A stretch of DNA of 64,000 bases, from the NCBI RefSeq assembly GCF_032878875.1, contig NZ_CP118157.1:2480001-2544000 (forward strand), given 5' to 3'. Position 1 is the stretch's first letter, and each line of letters opens with the position of its first letter. The position numbers were made by a program, and so were the translations under genes. The notes below the pieces were generated by a model. It ran no database searches and was not told the DNA's origin. It worked only from the letters and a program-made list of their open reading frames with translations. Positions 26,413 through 33,713 of the stretch are shown one piece after another. This DNA comes from Microbacterium sp. AB (GTDB lineage Bacteria > Actinomycetota > Actinomycetes > Actinomycetales > Microbacteriaceae).

Positions 26413-28170
26413 TCAGCGCGACGTGAGACGCGTCACGGCGTCGGCGAGGGACACGACCTCGCGGTCGCCCGTGCGACGGTCCCAGAGCTCGACCTGGCCG
26501 TCGGCCGCGCCGCGACCCGCCACGACGAGCCTCGGGACCCCGATGAGCTCGGCGTCGCCGAACTTCACGCCGGGCGACGCCTTCGGCCGGTCGTCGTAGA
26601 GCACGTCGAGACGGGCGGCCTCGAGATCGGCGACGAGCTGCTCGGCGAGCCGGTACGCGTCGTCCCCCTTGCCCGTCGCGACGACGTGCACGTCGAAGGG
26701 CGAGACGGTCTCGGGCCAGATGAGGCCCCTGTCGTCGTGGGAGAGCTCGGCGATGATCGCCAGGATGCGCGTCACGCCGATGCCGTACGAGCCCATCGTG
26801 ACCGTGACGAGCTTGCCGTTCTCGTCGAGCACCTTGAGACCGAGCGCCTCGGCGTACTTGCGCCCGAGCTGGAAGACGTGGCCGATCTCCATGCCGCGCG
26901 CGAGCGCGACGGGACCCGAGCCGTCCGGTGCGGGGTCGCCGTCGCGCACCGAGGCGACCTCGACGAAGCCGTCCGACGCGAAGTCGCGGCCCGCGACGAG
27001 GCCGTGCACGTGCTTGTCGAGCTCGTTGGCTCCCGTGATCCAGCTCGTGCCGTCGACGACGCGCGGATCGAGCAGGTACCGGATGCCGGTGGCCGACTCC
27101 TCGCCGAGCATCGGGCCCTGCGGGCTCCACGGCCCGATGAAGCCGCGCACGAGGAGCGGGTGACGGGCGAGGTCCTCCTCGGTGGCGGGCTCGACCTCGG
27201 CGGGCGCGAACGCCACCTCGGCGCGCTTGGCGTCGACGTCGCGGTCGCCCGGGAGGCCGACGACGACGATCTCGCGCGTCCCGTCGAGATGCGTGAGCGC
27301 GAGGACGACGTTCTTGAGCGTGTCCGCGGCCGTCCGCTCGCCATCGAGCACCTCGTTGGCGTGGTCGACGAGGGTCTGGATGGTCGTGGTCCCCGGCGAG
27401 TCGAAGACGACGGGGTCGGGCAGGCCGTCGAACGGGATCGGCTCGGGCGCCGTCGTGGTGAACGCCTCCACGTTGGCGGCGTAGCCGCCCTCCGTGCGCA
27501 CGAACGTGTCCTCGCCGACGGGGGTCGGGTGGAGGAACTCCTCCGAGCGCGAGCCTCCCATGGCGCCGGCGTCGGCCTGCACGATGACGTACTCGAGGCC
27601 GAGGCGCCGGAAGATGCGCTCATACGCGTCGCGCTGCGCCGTGTAGCTGCGGTCGAGGCCCTCGTCGGTGTGGTCGAAGGAGTACGCGTCCTTCATCGTG
27701 AACTCGCGGCCGCGCAGAAGCCCCGCGCGCGGACGGGCCTCGTCGCGGTACTTGTCCTGGATCTGGAAGAGCGTGAGGGGCAGGTCCTTATACGAGTTGT
27801 AGAGGTCCTTCACGAGCAGGGTGAACGCCTCCTCGTGCGTGGGCGCGAGCAGGTAGTCGCCGCCCTTGCGGTCCTGCAGACGGAAGAGGAGGTCTCCGTA
27901 CTCGTCCCAGCGTCCCGTCGCCTCGTACGGCTCGCGCGGCATGAGCGCGGGGAAGTGCACCTCCTGCGCCCCGGCCGCCGTCATCTCCTCGCGGATGATC
28001 CGCTCGATCCTCGCCTTGACGCGCAGGCCCAGCGGCAGCCAGGCGAAGACGCCTGCCGCCTGGCGTCGGATGTACCCCGCGCGCACGAGCAGCCGGTGGC
28101 TCGCGACCTCCGCCTCGGCGGGGTCCTCTCGGAGCGTGCGGACGAAGAGATGCGACAGACGGGTGACCAC
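26413..28170 (-). CDS. proS: prolyl-tRNA synthetase
   Basis: ProS charges tRNA-Pro. The 585-residue enzyme is the bacterial type: class II core with [17 protein letters not shown], motif 2 around [31 protein letters not shown] (split here by ordinary family variation), a YbaK-like editing insertion (residues about 230-390) and the C-terminal anticodon-binding domain. Motif 3 [10 protein letters not shown] is visible. GTG start at 28170 lies 6 bases after a TAGACT box, so the mRNA is probably leaderless. It precedes nusA in the same direction with a gap of 199 bases. Confidence 0.95.
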   Translation of the reverse strand: MVTRLSHLFVRTLREDPAEAEVASHRLLVRAGYIRRQAAGVFAWLPLGLRVKARIERIIREEMTAAGAQEVHFPALMPREPYEATGRWDEYGDLLFRLQDRKGGDYLLAPTHEEAFTLLVKDLYNSYKDLPLTLFQIQDKYRDEARPRAGLLRGREFTMKDAYSFDHTDEGLDRSYTAQRDAYERIFRRLGLEYVIVQADAGAMGGSRSEEFLHPTPVGEDTFVRTEGGYAANVEAFTTTAPEPIPFDGLPDPVVFDSPGTTTIQTLVDHANEVLDGERTAADTLKNVVLALTHLDGTREIVVVGLPGDRDVDAKRAEVAFAPAEVEPATEEDLARHPLLVRGFIGPWSPQGPMLGEESATGIRYLLDPRVVDGTSWITGANELDKHVHGLVAGRDFASDGFVEVASVRDGDPAPDGSGPVALARGMEIGHVFQLGRKYAEALGLKVLDENGKLVTVTMGSYGIGVTRILAIIAELSHDDRGLIWPETVSPFDVHVVATGKGDDAYRLAEQLVADLEAARLDVLYDDRPKASPGVKFGDAELIGVPRLVVAGRGAADGQVELWDRRTGDREVVSLADAVTRLTSR

Positions 28171-28176
28171 GGAACG

Positions 28177-28182
28177 AGTCTA
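28177..28182 (-). promoter_or_regulatory. putative -10 box (TAGACT) of proS
   Basis: TAGACT on the minus strand, 6 bases before the GTG at 28170; no Shine-Dalgarno sequence. Confidence 0.45.
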
Positions 28183-28302
28183 GGCCGTGGCTGCGGGACC
28201 GTCCTGCTCCCCGCGGGCGTGGGGCGTCACACTCCGGCGGCGCCGTCCGACACCTGTCATGAGGCGCACCGCACCCGGCGGACGGCCGACGAGGAGAAAC
28301 CC

Positions 28303-28764
28303 ATGACACGGATCAGCATCGGGCGCACGAACAGACTCGGCTATGCCGCCGTGGGCGCGTTGGAGGCCTACGCGAGAGGCGCGGTCGACCGCGAGCTCTA
28401 CGAGCTCGTGAAGCTCCGCGCATCCATCGTCAACGGATGCGGGTTCTGCATCGACATGCACGTGACCGACGGCCGGTCCCGAGGCATCCCGCACCGCAAG
28501 CTCGCCGCCGTCGCGGGATGGCAGCATGCGGGCCCGCTCTTCGACGACCGGGAGAGGGCAGCACTCGCCCTCACGGACGCGATCACGCGCCTCGGCCCCG
28601 ACACGGTGACGGACGAGATCTGGGACGAGGCGGCGCGCCTCTTCGACGACGCGGGGCTGGGAGCCCTCGTGCTCGCGATCTCGACGATCAACGTGTGGAA
28701 CCGCATCGCGATCGCGACGGAGATGGAGCCGCCCGTCGACGACAGGCATCCGGCGCATGGCTAG
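28303..28764 (+). CDS. AhpD-like carboxymuconolactone decarboxylase family protein
   Basis: The 153-residue protein is of the AhpD/CMD fold. The redox motif Cys46-G-F-Cys49 followed by His53 (GCGFCIDMH) is that of alkylhydroperoxidase-type members, which reduce peroxides through a disulfide relay. A GAGGAG ribosome-binding site lies before the ATG at 28303; a far longer open frame upstream is a shadow of proS. The next gene, overlapping or 10 bases away, encodes an ECF41 sigma factor. CMD proteins are one of the three enzyme types usually linked with and controlled by ECF41 factors, so this is its likely target. Confidence 0.9.
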   Translation: MTRISIGRTNRLGYAAVGALEAYARGAVDRELYELVKLRASIVNGCGFCIDMHVTDGRSRGIPHRKLAAVAGWQHAGPLFDDRERAALALTDAITRLGPDTVTDEIWDEAARLFDDAGLGALVLAISTINVWNRIAIATEMEPPVDDRHPAHG

Positions 28765-29674
28765 CGTGGGCTCCATGCCGTCCACGTCCCCCGCCGCGAC
28801 CGCGTGGCGGGGAGAGCGCGACCGGCTCGTCGGCATCGCCTACCGGATGCTGGGCGACTTCGGCCATGCGGAGGACGTCGTCTCGGAGGTCGCCGTCGAG
28901 GCGCTGCGCGCCGAGACGGACACCGACGTGCGCTCCTGGCCGGCCTGGCTCACCACGACGTGCGTACGCCGCTCGATCGACCGGCTGCGGCAGCTCGCGG
29001 CCACGCGCGAGGAGTATCCGGGGCCATGGCTCCCCGAGCCCGTCGCCACCGGGCTGCTGCCGGACGAGGTCGTCGCGAACCGCGAGCTGCTGTCGATCAC
29101 GGTGCTGCACCTCGCCGAACAGCTGACTCCCGAAGCGCGTGCCGCCGTCGTGCTGCACCGCGCCTTCGGCATGAGCGCCGTCGAGATCGCACCGCTTCTC
29201 GATCGCTCCCCCGACGCGGTGAGGCAGCTCATCTCACGCGGCGAGCGCCGTCTGAGGATCGACGACCACGCCCCCGCCCCCGCCTGCGGAGACCCCGAAG
29301 CCGTTGCCAGGATCGTGCGCGCGATCGAGCAGGGAGACGTGACGGGCGTCCTGGCGCTGCTCGACGAGGACGCCGTGCTGTGGACGGACGGCGGCGGCCG
29401 GGTCAAGAGCGCGCTCAACCCGATCTTCGGCGCCGATCGCATCGCGCGGTTCTTCCTGGGCATCCTCGACAAGGCGTGGGCGGATTCCGAGAGCGGCACT
29501 CCTGGCGTGGCGGCGGTGGATGTCAACGGCCAGCCCGCGCTGTCGCTGAGCCTGCACGGCGTGCACGACGTCCTGGTGCTCGAATTCTCGCCGGACGGAG
29601 GCATCAGCGAGCTGCGCCGCGTCGCGAACCCCGAGAAGCTCACGCGCGCCTTCCGACTCCGAGGGGACCCCTGA
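28757..29674 (+). CDS. ECF41-family RNA polymerase sigma factor with C-terminal SnoaL-like domain (SigJ type)
   Basis: The 305-residue sigma factor has region 2 at about residues 20-85, region 4 at about 120-170, and a fused SnoaL-like domain to the end. Three ECF41 hallmarks are visible: WLPEP at 91-95 in the inter-domain linker, DGGG at 211-214 and NPEKL at 291-295. In this group the C-terminal domain replaces an anti-sigma factor and regulates activity. The start is uncertain: ATG 28757 overlaps the AhpD gene by 8 bases, ATG 28775 is an alternative, and neither has a good ribosome-binding site. The signal sensed is unknown. Confidence 0.9.
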   Translation: MASVGSMPSTSPAATAWRGERDRLVGIAYRMLGDFGHAEDVVSEVAVEALRAETDTDVRSWPAWLTTTCVRRSIDRLRQLAATREEYPGPWLPEPVATGLLPDEVVANRELLSITVLHLAEQLTPEARAAVVLHRAFGMSAVEIAPLLDRSPDAVRQLISRGERRLRIDDHAPAPACGDPEAVARIVRAIEQGDVTGVLALLDEDAVLWTDGGGRVKSALNPIFGADRIARFFLGILDKAWADSESGTPGVAAVDVNGQPALSLSLHGVHDVLVLEFSPDGGISELRRVANPEKLTRAFRLRGDP

Positions 29675-29686
29675 GAGGATGGTCGG

Positions 29687-30517
29687 ATGGGGAATGACGA
29701 GCAGGACGTCGCGTCGCTCGTGCGCGATGCCGCGGAGCTCCTCGGCCGCCGGGTGCATTTCGACCGGTTCCTGTCCGGAGGGCAGCACGCCGTCACGGCG
29801 GTCGTGCTCGATGAGGGACGGCCTCTCGTCGTGCGTCGGTTCCCGCCCGGAGACGACGCCGTCGCGCGCGAGGCCGCGACGCTCCCCCGGCTCGCGTCGC
29901 TCGGCGCCCTCGTCCCGCAGCTGGTCGCGCACGACGGCGACGCGGAGCATCCGCTCATCGTCACGACGATGCTCGGCGGCACCACGCCGCCGCCCGGGCT
30001 CGATCCGGACCGGATCGCCCGCGAGATGGCGCGCGTGCTTGCCCGCATCCATGCGCTCCCCGGATCCGGCCTCCCGCACAACCCCGTGGCGCCCCCGCGC
30101 GGCGACGGGCCGCTCGCACGCCGCAGCAGAGACGGCTGGGAGGGGCTCGACACGAGCGAGCGCGTCCTCGCCCACACCGACTTCTGGAGCGGCAACGCCG
30201 TCTGGCGGAGCGGCTCCCTCACCGGCATCGTCGACTGGTCCGGAGCGAGCGACGGGCCGCGCGGGGTCGACCTCGCCTGGTGCCGCCAAGACCTCGTGCT
30301 TCTCGGATCGCACGACGCCGCGCACCTTCTGCTGCGCGAGTACGAGAGGCATGCGGGCGTCCGGATCGACGACATGCGCGCCTGGGACGTCCACGCCGGC
30401 GCGCGGGCGGAGGACCGCGTCGAGACCTGGGCGCCGAACTACGCCGGGATCGGCCGCGCGCACCTGACCGAGACCGTGCTGCGCGAGCGGCTCGACGCGT
30501 GGAACCAGCTCCTCTGA
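29687..30517 (+). CDS. APH/kinase-fold phosphotransferase, substrate unknown
   Basis: The 276-residue protein has the aminoglycoside-phosphotransferase/choline-kinase fold. The catalytic loop is His163-x-Asp165-x4-Asn170 (HTDFWSGN) and the metal-binding Asp is Asp183 in IVDW. Family members phosphorylate sugars, choline, homoserine or antibiotics, so an antibiotic-resistance role should not be assumed. It begins 12 bases after the sigma factor stop, in the same direction, and may be co-transcribed with it. No ribosome-binding site is clear. Confidence 0.75.
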   Translation: MGNDEQDVASLVRDAAELLGRRVHFDRFLSGGQHAVTAVVLDEGRPLVVRRFPPGDDAVAREAATLPRLASLGALVPQLVAHDGDAEHPLIVTTMLGGTTPPPGLDPDRIAREMARVLARIHALPGSGLPHNPVAPPRGDGPLARRSRDGWEGLDTSERVLAHTDFWSGNAVWRSGSLTGIVDWSGASDGPRGVDLAWCRQDLVLLGSHDAAHLLLREYERHAGVRIDDMRAWDVHAGARAEDRVETWAPNYAGIGRAHLTETVLRERLDAWNQLL

Positions 30518-30555
30518 ACCGGCCTGCTCCGCATCGAGCAGGGCGCGCCTGCTCC

Positions 30556-30561
30556 TAGGCT
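30556..30561 (+). promoter_or_regulatory. putative -10 box (TAGGCT) of pcp
   Basis: TAGGCT followed by 6 bases and the ATG at 30568, with no ribosome-binding site. Confidence 0.5.
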
Positions 30562-30567
30562 GTTCGG

Positions 30568-31206
30568 ATGACCACCGTGCTGCTGACCGGATTCGAGCCC
30601 TTCGGCGGCGACGCGCGCAATCCCTCCGAGGAGGCCGTCGCCGAGGTCGGACGCGAGTGGAGCGGCCCCGAGACGCTCGTCACGGCCGCCCTTCCCGTGG
30701 CGTTCGACGCTGCGGCGGAAGAGCTGCGCCGGCTCGTCGTGCAGCACGCGCCCGACCTCGTCATCGCGACGGGTCTCGCCGGCGGGCGCGACGCGGTGAC
30801 GCCCGAACGCGTCGCGATCAATCTCCGCGACGCCCGGATCCCCGACAATGCCGGGCAGCAGCCCGCGGACGCCCCGTGCGTCGAGGGAGGCCCTGCCGCG
30901 TACTTCTCGTCGCTCCCGGTCAAGGCGATCGTCCGCGCGATCGCCGACGACGGCATCCCCGCCTCCCTGTCGCACACGGCGGGGACCTTCGTCTGCAACC
31001 ACGTCTTCTACGCGGCGTCCGGCCTCGCCGCCGCGCACCCGGGGCTGCGCGCCGGGTTCATCCACGTGCCCTGGTCGACCGAGACCGTGCCGGACGACTC
31101 CCCCGCGCTGCCGACCGCCACCATCGCTCGGGCGCTCGCCCTCGCCCTCCGCGCCGCGCTCGACTCGGAGGAGGACCTCGCCGTCCCCGCCGGCACGCTG
31201 CACTGA
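30568..31206 (+). CDS. pcp: pyrrolidone-carboxylate peptidase (pyroglutamyl peptidase I)
   Basis: The 212-residue cytosolic cysteine peptidase (family C15) removes N-terminal pyroglutamate from peptides. Its triad is visible: Glu80 in TPERVAIN, Cys143 in GTFVCNHVFY and His166 in FIHVPW. The N-terminal TGFEPFGG block is diagnostic. Length matches the family (about 210-215). It has its own leaderless-type promoter, separate from the sigma-factor genes upstream, and may contribute to peptide turnover together with the oligopeptidase B elsewhere in the window. Confidence 0.95.
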   Translation: MTTVLLTGFEPFGGDARNPSEEAVAEVGREWSGPETLVTAALPVAFDAAAEELRRLVVQHAPDLVIATGLAGGRDAVTPERVAINLRDARIPDNAGQQPADAPCVEGGPAAYFSSLPVKAIVRAIADDGIPASLSHTAGTFVCNHVFYAASGLAAAHPGLRAGFIHVPWSTETVPDDSPALPTATIARALALALRAALDSEEDLAVPAGTLH

Positions 31207-31250
31207 GCACGACCCGGAGGAGGGCCCGCTCGCCGAGCACGCCGCATCGC

Positions 31251-31256
31251 TACGCT
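31251..31256 (+). promoter_or_regulatory. putative -10 box (TACGCT) of the luciferase-like gene
   Basis: TACGCT followed by 6 bases and the ATG at 31263; no ribosome-binding site. Confidence 0.5.
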
Positions 31257-31262
31257 CAGAGC

Positions 31263-32168
31263 ATGAAGTTCAGTCTCTGGCTGCCCGCGAATCTGTCCTG
31301 GCACGACCTTCGTGCCGCCGCGGCCCATGCCGCAGCGCCGAGGGCGGGATCCGTCGACTGGCGCGGCCTGTGGCTCGAGGACCACTTCATGGACAACACC
31401 GACGAGCCGAACGACGGCGCGCGAGGAGAGGCGCTGACGCAGCTCACCGCCCTCGCGGCGACCGTTCCGGACGTGCGGATCGGCTCGCTCGTGCTCGGCA
31501 ACACCTACCGGCACCCGGCCGTCGTCGCGAAACAGGCGGCGGCGATCAGCGACATCAGCCAGGGTCGATTCGTGCTCGGACTCGGCGCCGGCTGGCAGGA
31601 GAACGAGCACCGCGCCTTCGGCCTCGAGTTCGGCGACGTGCCCGCGCGGATCCGGTGGTTCCGCGAGGCGCTGCAGGTGATCACCGCCCTGCGGGACGAG
31701 GAGTTCGCCGACTTCGAGGGCGAGCGCTACCGTCTCGAGCACGCGTCGCTGAACCCGAAGCCGCATCCCCCGCTTCCGATCCTGATCGGCGGCAAGGGCG
31801 AGAAGGTGATGCCGAAGCTCGTCGCGCGCTACGCCGACGAATGGAACATGTGGTCGACGCCGGACCTGTTCGCGGCGAAGAACCGGATCTTCACCGCCGC
31901 GCTCGAGGACGCCGGCCGCGACCCCGCGACGCTGTGGCGCACCACGCAGGCGCTCACCTTCCAGGGCGACGACGGTGCGGAGAGAGCCGCCCGGTCGGCC
32001 CGCCCGGCGATCGGAGGGACGCCGTCGCAGCTCGTGGACACGATCGCGGCGTTCGCCGAGGCGGGCGTCGACGAGTTCATCCTGCCGCTGACGGGCGTCC
32101 ACGATGTCGCGAGGATCCAGGACCTCAGCGACCGCTTCCTCGCCGAGGTGGCGGTGCACGTCGCCTGA
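31263..32168 (+). CDS. LLM-class flavin/F420-dependent oxidoreductase
   Basis: The 301-residue protein is a TIM-barrel oxidoreductase of the bacterial luciferase-like family. Typical stretches are WLEDHFMD, IGSLVLGNTYRHPAVVAKQAAAISDISQGRFVLGLGAGWQ (read as separate blocks), HPPLPILIGG and the ADEWN turn. In actinobacteria most such proteins use F420 rather than FMN, but the cofactor cannot be told from this sequence. The start ATG 31263 is chosen from the TACGCT box 6 bases upstream; the frame open to 30657 is a shadow of pcp. The substrate is unknown. Confidence 0.85.
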   Translation: MKFSLWLPANLSWHDLRAAAAHAAAPRAGSVDWRGLWLEDHFMDNTDEPNDGARGEALTQLTALAATVPDVRIGSLVLGNTYRHPAVVAKQAAAISDISQGRFVLGLGAGWQENEHRAFGLEFGDVPARIRWFREALQVITALRDEEFADFEGERYRLEHASLNPKPHPPLPILIGGKGEKVMPKLVARYADEWNMWSTPDLFAAKNRIFTAALEDAGRDPATLWRTTQALTFQGDDGAERAARSARPAIGGTPSQLVDTIAAFAEAGVDEFILPLTGVHDVARIQDLSDRFLAEVAVHVA

Positions 32169-32240
32169 TCGCGCGGCCGCGTGGAAGCCCGCTGGATCGA
32201 TGACGGCGGGACGGCCGCGGGGACGGGCGGGCGAGCGGTC

Positions 32241-33392
32241 CTAGACCGTGACGACCTGCGCGGTTCCGGTGGGGGCGGCGGGGCCCATCTCGTCGGCGAT
32301 GCGATTCGCCTCGTCGATGAGGGTCTGCACGATGTCGGCCTCCGGGACGGTCTTGATGACCTCGCCCTTGACGAAGATCTGGCCCTTGCCGTTGCCGGAC
32401 GCCACGCCGAGGTCGGCCTCGCGCGCCTCACCGGGGCCGTTCACGACGCAGCCCATGACGGCCACGCGCAACGGCACGGTCATGTCCTTCAGACCGTCCG
32501 TCACGTCGTTCGCGAGCGTGTAGACGTCGACCTGCGCACGCCCGCACGACGGGCACGAGACGATCTCGAGCTTGCGCTCGCGGAGGTTCAGCGACTGGAG
32601 GATCTGGTGGCCGACCTTGACCTCCTCCGCGGGGGGCGCCGACAGCGACACGCGGATGGTGTCCCCGATGCCCTCCGAGAGGAGGATGCCGAAGGCGGTC
32701 GCCGACTTGATCGTGCCCTGGAACGCGGGCCCCGCCTCGGTGACGCCGAGGTGCAGCGGCCAGTCTCCGCGCTCGGCGAGGAGGCGATAGGCCTTCACCA
32801 TGACGACGGGGTCGTTGTGCTTGACCGAGATCTTGAAGTCGTGGAAGTCGTGCTCCTCGAACAGGCTCGCCTCCCACACGGCCGACTCCATGAGCGCCTC
32901 GGGCGTCGCCTTGCCGTACTTCTCGAGAAGGCGCTTGTCGAGGGATCCGGCGTTGACGCCGATGCGCAACGAGACGCCGGCCGCCTGGGCGGCCTTCGCG
33001 ATCGCGCCGACCTGGTCGTCGAACTTGCGGATGTTGCCCGGGTTCACGCGCACGGCGGCGCAGCCGGCGTCGATCGCCTGGAAGACGTACTTGGGCTGGA
33101 AGTGGATGTCCGCGATCACGGGGATCTGGCTCTTCTTCGCGATGATGTGCAGCACGTCGGCGTCGTCCTGGCTGGGCACCGCGACGCGGACGATCTCGCA
33201 GCCCGACGCGGTCAGCTCGGCGATCTGCTGCAGCGTGGCGTTGATGTCGGTCGTGGGCGTCGTCGTCATCGACTGCACGCTGACGGGCGCGTTTCCGCCG
33301 ACGAGGACCTTCCCCACCCGGATCTGGCGGGACTTCCGCCGCGGGGCGAGGGTCTCGGGGACGCGGGGCATACCGATGTTGACTGCAGGCAC
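32241..33392 (-). CDS. ispG: 4-hydroxy-3-methylbut-2-en-1-yl diphosphate synthase
   Basis: IspG (GcpE) makes HMBPP in the MEP isoprenoid pathway with a [4Fe-4S] cluster. The 383-residue protein has [11 protein letters not shown] near the N-terminus, [26 protein letters not shown], and the cluster cysteines in SCPSCGR and [12 protein letters not shown] chose GTG 33392, giving the family start [12 protein letters not shown], because TAACCT lies 7 bases upstream; ATG 33413 would add 7 residues. In other actinobacteria it follows dxr and rseP directly; here those genes are 3-8 kb away on the same strand. Confidence 0.95.
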   Translation of the reverse strand: MPAVNIGMPRVPETLAPRRKSRQIRVGKVLVGGNAPVSVQSMTTTPTTDINATLQQIAELTASGCEIVRVAVPSQDDADVLHIIAKKSQIPVIADIHFQPKYVFQAIDAGCAAVRVNPGNIRKFDDQVGAIAKAAQAAGVSLRIGVNAGSLDKRLLEKYGKATPEALMESAVWEASLFEEHDFHDFKISVKHNDPVVMVKAYRLLAERGDWPLHLGVTEAGPAFQGTIKSATAFGILLSEGIGDTIRVSLSAPPAEEVKVGHQILQSLNLRERKLEIVSCPSCGRAQVDVYTLANDVTDGLKDMTVPLRVAVMGCVVNGPGEAREADLGVASGNGKGQIFVKGEVIKTVPEADIVQTLIDEANRIADEMGPAAPTGTAQVVTV

Positions 33393-33399
33393 GGTCCCC

Positions 33400-33405
33400 A
33401 GGTTA
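33400..33405 (-). promoter_or_regulatory. putative -10 box (TAACCT) of ispG
   Basis: TAACCT on the minus strand, 7 bases before the GTG at 33392. It supports the shorter start and an independent promoter for ispG. Confidence 0.5.
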
Positions 33406-33566
33406 CGCCGCATGAGGTGGAAGCGGCCTGGACGGCCGACGAGGTCAGAACGGCGGCGGCTCGCCGACGAACGCCTCCGCGTCCGTCGGCTCCCCGCGAG
33501 GGGGTCGGAGACGCGGAAGCGGGCCGCGCAGACGAGCCGTCGACGGGGCACATCGCGCGCCTGTGG

Positions 33567-33572
33567 TAGTTT
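33567..33572 (+). promoter_or_regulatory. putative -10 box (TAGTTT) of the trp leader transcript
   Basis: TAGTTT with an upstream TGG (extended -10 like, TG at 33564) ends 7 bases before the leader ATG at 33580, so the leader RNA probably starts at or next to that ATG. No convincing -35 box is seen. The 174 bases upstream (33393-33566) hold nothing else I can support beyond a 7-bp inverted repeat GCCGACG/CGTCGGC at 33463-33490. Confidence 0.45.
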
Positions 33573-33579
33573 CGGGCGC

Positions 33580-33612
33580 ATGATCGCGAACCGCACCTGG
33601 TGGCACGCCTGA
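33580..33612 (+). CDS. trpL: trp operon leader peptide ([10 protein letters not shown])
   Basis: The ten-residue ORF ATG...TGA encodes [10 protein letters not shown], with two adjacent Trp codons at 33598-33603. It lies 102 bases before a fused anthranilate-synthase-type gene and just before a terminator-like hairpin, the arrangement of a ribosome-dependent trp attenuator. Stalling at the Trp codons when charged tRNA-Trp is scarce would favour an alternative pairing, for example GGCGG (33615-33619) with CCGCC (33644-33648), and release the downstream gene. No ribosome-binding site is seen; the ORF looks leaderless. Confidence 0.85.
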   Translation: MIANRTWWHA

Positions 33613-33641
33613 CCGGCGGCGCTCTCGCGAACCTCGATACC

Positions 33642-33681
33642 GACCGCCCAGTTCAACCGGATGGGGCGGTCTTCTCTGTTT
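33642..33681 (+). terminator. trp attenuator: intrinsic terminator hairpin with T-rich tail
   Basis: GACCGCCC (33642-33649) and GGGCGGTC (33664-33671) form a perfect 8-bp stem around a 14-base loop, followed by TTCTCTGTTT. It stands 30 bases after the leader peptide stop and 32 bases before the TrpEG/PhzE-type start. The 5' arm overlaps the CCGCC that could pair with GGCGG at 33615-33619 as antiterminator. Confidence 0.85.
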
Positions 33682-33713
33682 GAGGGCAGCCTCGCCCAAG
33701 AGGAGTACGACGC

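Noticed and set aside
28225..28247. CGTCACA ... CGTC upstream of the AhpD gene as an ECF41 promoter (TGTCACA and CGTC expected)
   Set aside because: The first box has one mismatch and the spacer is 12 bases where about 16 is expected. It may be chance; no better copy was found in the 132-base region.
29687..30517. Aminoglycoside resistance gene
   Set aside because: Only the general APH/kinase catalytic loop is present. The family includes many metabolic kinases and nothing nearby points to antibiotic resistance.
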